Source: Pedobacter sp. ASV17 (GTDB taxonomy: Bacteria > Bacteroidota > Bacteroidia > Sphingobacteriales > Sphingobacteriaceae). Taken from it: 64,000 nucleotides of DNA. Below are positions 61,257-64,000 of the stretch, one piece after another. Under the pieces are notes generated by a model. That model was given only the letters and a program-made list of their open reading frames with translations. It was not told the DNA's origin and made no database searches. How positions within the stretch are numbered: position 1 is the first letter of the stretch; each line of letters starts with the position of its first letter. The stretch spans positions 35,840-99,839 of the forward strand of contig NZ_JAELTX010000003.1 of NCBI RefSeq assembly GCF_016429065.1, in the 5' to 3' direction. The position numbers were made by a program, and so were the translations under genes.

Positions 61257-61313
61257 AACGTTGTCAATGTAAGAGGCGCTTAAAGTGTATTACTTTAAAT
61301 AACCTCAAACACA

Positions 61314-62324
61314 GTGAACAACACCATTACACAACTCTTCCTAAAATATATACTTAATCAGTGTAGCAAATCGGAAATTGAGCAGGTGATTAGTTTGATT
61401 AAGGATGGCCATCATGATAGTGAATGGTTGGCAGCAATGGAACTTGCCGAGCAGGAAAACCATTTCGAAAGCAACTTGAGCGAGGCACACAAAGCCAAAA
61501 TCTATCAGGGCATTCGTAAAGCAGGCCATCTAAAGCCAACATCAAACAAGCGCTGGTGGGCCTATAGTGCTGCCGCCATTTTATTGGTAGCCAGTGTGGG
61601 CCTATGGTTGCAACGCTCCAGCAAACTCTCACCAAAATCTCAAGAATTAACTATCAAAAAGGTACAAAGTAAGCCCCTTGCCAAAACAGGTAAAAAATGG
61701 GTAAAACTGCCTGATGGCACCTCGGTACAATTGAACAGCAACAGTAGCATTGATTATCCCGATAGTTTTGAAGGCCTTAAAGAAAGAAAAGTAACCCTAG
61801 TGGGCGAAGCTTATTTTGACGTAAAACATGAAGAAGCACAGCCTTTTGTGATCAGCACAGGAAAACTCACCGTCACCGTATTGGGCACCGCCTTTAACAT
61901 CAAATCCTCTGCTGATCAATCGCAGATTACCGTCACCGTCACCCGTGGAAAGGTAAAAGTGCAAAAAGAGGGGCAAACCCTGGGCTTACTTACCCAAAAC
62001 CAACAACTATCATGGAAAGCCAATGAGGTGCAGCCATTGTTGAAACAAGACCATATCGATCCTAAGGTAGCCATTGCTTGGAAAGCGGATGATTTGATTA
62101 TGGATGACGTGACCTTGGAAGAAGCCGCCAATATGCTAGCCAAGCGCTACCAATTGAAGGTACATTTTGATAATCCAGCATTACGCCAGTGCAAATTTAC
62201 GGCGGCCTTTTTAGAACGCAACGAACTTACGCAGATGCTTAACGTCATCGGCGATATTACCAACACCAAACTAACAGTTAACACCCAACAAACCCTGACC
62301 CTCAGCGGAGCAGGCTGTAATTAA
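61314..62324 (+). CDS. FecR-family anti-sigma factor
   Basis: A 336-residue inner-membrane regulator. GTG at 61314 is the chosen start (VNNTITQLFLKYILNQCSKSE). A cytoplasmic anti-sigma part (1-80), one transmembrane helix (about 82-100, WWAYSAAAILLVASVGLWL), a FecR domain (about 120-225, WVKLPDGTSVQLNSNSSIDYP) and a C-terminal DUF4974-like domain (about 255-330, LEEAANMLAKRYQLKVHFDN) follow. It would hold the sigma factor until the receptor's periplasmic STN domain signals ligand transport. 57 bp separate it from the sigma gene. Confidence 0.95.
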   Translation: MNNTITQLFLKYILNQCSKSEIEQVISLIKDGHHDSEWLAAMELAEQENHFESNLSEAHKAKIYQGIRKAGHLKPTSNKRWWAYSAAAILLVASVGLWLQRSSKLSPKSQELTIKKVQSKPLAKTGKKWVKLPDGTSVQLNSNSSIDYPDSFEGLKERKVTLVGEAYFDVKHEEAQPFVISTGKLTVTVLGTAFNIKSSADQSQITVTVTRGKVKVQKEGQTLGLLTQNQQLSWKANEVQPLLKQDHIDPKVAIAWKADDLIMDDVTLEEAANMLAKRYQLKVHFDNPALRQCKFTAAFLERNELTQMLNVIGDITNTKLTVNTQQTLTLSGAGCN

Positions 62325-62465
62325 TTTTATTAACCTAAACCAACAAATGAAATACCTACACTCGCCACCTTAAACCACTAGAGAAGATAAAAAATAAGCC
62401 CTGGCGGCCACCAGGACTTATCAAATGGTCTTAATCAATTTTTTCTAACTACTAAAACCAACGCA

Positions 62466-64000
62466 ATGTATTATAATTCTACGCCATTTGCAAACCGCGT
62501 AAGGGAGTGCTGTACTCCTATATTTTTCAAAAAACTAGTCTTTCTTATGAGGGTAAATACCTTAATATTAATCACTGCGCTGCTCACCATTACATCTCTA
62601 AAAGCATCGTGGGTGTATGGACAGCGTCTTTCTGATGTGATTGTGGTAGGGCTTAACAATGCCAGCCTGCAAACCGCACTCAGCAAAATAGAACGACAAA
62701 CAGACTTTAGATTTGCCTACCGTAAAGCGGAAATAGCAAGTGTTAAAAACCTGAACCTGAGCGAAACCAACAGAACTGTAGCCCAAACTTTAGATGAATT
62801 ATTGGCGGGTACAGGATTGACTTACAGACAGGTAAATAATAGCATATTGATCCAAGAAGCGAAAACCTTAAACCAGCCTGCGCAACAGCAACAAATTAGC
62901 GGTAGGGTAACTGATGAAAACGGACAGCCTATTCCAGGTGCTTCCGTAAAAATTAAAGGGACCAACAATGGCGTGGTAACTAACGAGAGCGGTCGCTTTA
63001 CCATTAGTGCCGAACCAAATGATGTTTTGGTAATCAGTTTTATCGGTTATACCCCTGTAGAACAACGCGCTGGCAAAACCGAGTTGAATGTTTCCTTAAA
63101 ACCAGATGTAGGTACTTTAGATGCCGTGGTAGTAGTGGGTTATGGTACCACCACCAAAAGAGCCAACACAGGTTCGGTAAGTACCATTAGTGCAAAAGAT
63201 ATTGGTTTACGACCAGTAAATGATCCTTTGGCTGCTTTGCAAGGGCAGGTAGCAGGTTTAGATATTTCGGCCGTAACAGGTTATCCAGGTTCTGGCTATA
63301 AAGTAAGGCTGCGTGGCGAAAACTCTATTGGTGCGGGATTAGATCCTTTATACATTGTAGATGGCGTGCCTTTTATTTCTACTTCCCTAAGCCAATACAC
63401 GGGAGCTAATGGTAACCAAAGTCCTTTAAATAGCATTAACCCAGCAGATATTGAGCAAATTGACATTTTGAAAGATGCCGATGCAACGGCCATCTACGGT
63501 TCAAGAGCCGCCAATGGTGTTATCCTCATCACTACCAAAAAAGGAAAAGCAGGCAAAGTACAATTCAGTGTAAATGCATACACGGGTGTATCTAAAACCA
63601 ATAATCCAGTTAAAATGTTGAGCACTGCCGATTATTTACAACTACGTAAAGAAGCTTTTGCGAACGATAACATTACTCCAACGACGACTAACGCTCCCGA
63701 TTTATTGGTGTGGGACCAAAGCGTTGACCAAAAATGGTTGGATAAATTGATTGGCAATTCGGCACCATTAACCGAAATCAGTACTTCGGTAAGGGGTGGT
63801 ACCGAGCAAACCAGTTTTTTAATTGGTGGAACCTTTAGAAATGAGAAAACCGTACTTCCTAACGATTTGGGCTATACTAAAGGTGCTTTAAACTTGGCCT
63901 TAAACCACAGTTCGGTAGATCAAAAATTGAAATTGATTACTTCGGTTAAATACCTTACCGACGAGAATAACACCTTGCCAACCGATTTAACGAGCTTCTT
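62466..64000 (+). CDS. SusC/RagA-type TonB-dependent receptor with STN signalling domain, 3' end cut by window edge
   Basis: About 511 codons are visible and the frame runs off the right edge, so this gene is absent from ORF lists that require a stop. After a long N-terminus (MYYNSTPFANRVREC) and a hydrophobic signal segment (RVNTLILITALLTITS) come an STN/FecA-like domain (about 60-125), a carboxypeptidase-regulatory-like beta domain (ISGRVTDENGQPIPGASVKI), a TonB-box-like stretch and a plug domain (DAVVVVGYGTTTKRANTGSV; SRAANGVILITTKKGK). It is the outer-membrane importer of a polysaccharide- or glycan-uptake locus whose SusD partner must lie beyond the window. Regulation by the upstream sigma/FecR pair is expected. 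Confidence 0.95.
   Translation, partial: MYYNSTPFANRVRECCTPIFFKKLVFLMRVNTLILITALLTITSLKASWVYGQRLSDVIVVGLNNASLQTALSKIERQTDFRFAYRKAEIASVKNLNLSETNRTVAQTLDELLAGTGLTYRQVNNSILIQEAKTLNQPAQQQQISGRVTDENGQPIPGASVKIKGTNNGVVTNESGRFTISAEPNDVLVISFIGYTPVEQRAGKTELNVSLKPDVGTLDAVVVVGYGTTTKRANTGSVSTISAKDIGLRPVNDPLAALQGQVAGLDISAVTGYPGSGYKVRLRGENSIGAGLDPLYIVDGVPFISTSLSQYTGANGNQSPLNSINPADIEQIDILKDADATAIYGSRAANGVILITTKKGKAGKVQFSVNAYTGVSKTNNPVKMLSTADYLQLRKEAFANDNITPTTTNAPDLLVWDQSVDQKWLDKLIGNSAPLTEISTSVRGGTEQTSFLIGGTFRNEKTVLPNDLGYTKGALNLALNHSSVDQKLKLITSVKYLTDENNTLPTDLTSF

Overview
The window looks like chromosomal DNA of a Bacteroidota bacterium, most likely Pedobacter or another Sphingobacteriaceae genus. The signs are a SusC/RagA receptor with an ECF sigma/FecR pair, two proteins with type IX secretion (T9SS) C-terminal sorting regions, many genes for Sec- or lipoprotein-exported products, and promoters of the TAnnTTTG (-7) type. 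The genus is inferred from overall style, not from a marker gene. Nearly all genes are intact; no phage, CRISPR array, rRNA or intact transposase is visible.

Layout. 0-9 kb: secreted proteins (one cut by the left edge, one a T9SS protein with an internal duplication), then a run of calcineurin-like phosphoesterase, glycerophosphodiester phosphodiesterase, GlpT-like transporter and SGNH hydrolase, which reads as a glycerophosphodiester scavenging unit. 9-22 kb: an S24/LexA-like repressor divergent from a degenerate GIY-YIG protein, a protease/propeller/barrel protein, penicillin-binding protein 1A, PPK2, LysR with MdaB, an SDR, SurE, a lipid kinase and an M23 lipoprotein. 23-31 kb: a serine hydrolase lacking its nucleophile, GcvP, a repeat-rich stretch, an EamA transporter and PdxJ. 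30.7-39.1 kb: a minus-strand heavy-metal efflux block (two-component system, TolC-like, adaptor, RND pump, DUF6370-like protein). 39.4-43.1 kb: ArsR-like regulator, LLM oxidoreductase, small HTH protein, a 0.9 kb structured gene-free stretch and UxuA. 43.2-45.9 kb: tRNA-Arg followed by a small accessory block with a YhcG/DUF1016 nuclease between two degenerate paralogous gene ends. 45.9-52.5 kb: AraC regulator, MFS transporter, an exported flavodoxin-RidA fusion and a repeat-rich T9SS adhesin-like protein. 53-64 kb: zinc metalloprotease, tRNA-Cys, an overlapping PAP2/EptA lipid A modification pair, ClbS/DfsB and GNAT genes, and a sigma/FecR/SusC signalling set cut by the right edge.

Intergenic DNA is unusually rich in dispersed repeats: REP-like palindromes, a 96-bp element with 12-bp terminal inverted repeats present twice, and at least five low-complexity arrays built on CTAACTACTA-like words. 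The most puzzling region is 41.0-41.9 kb, where two terminator-like hairpins with identical 36-nt loop lengths sit in tandem next to a 130-nt inverted-repeat structure and no convincing gene.
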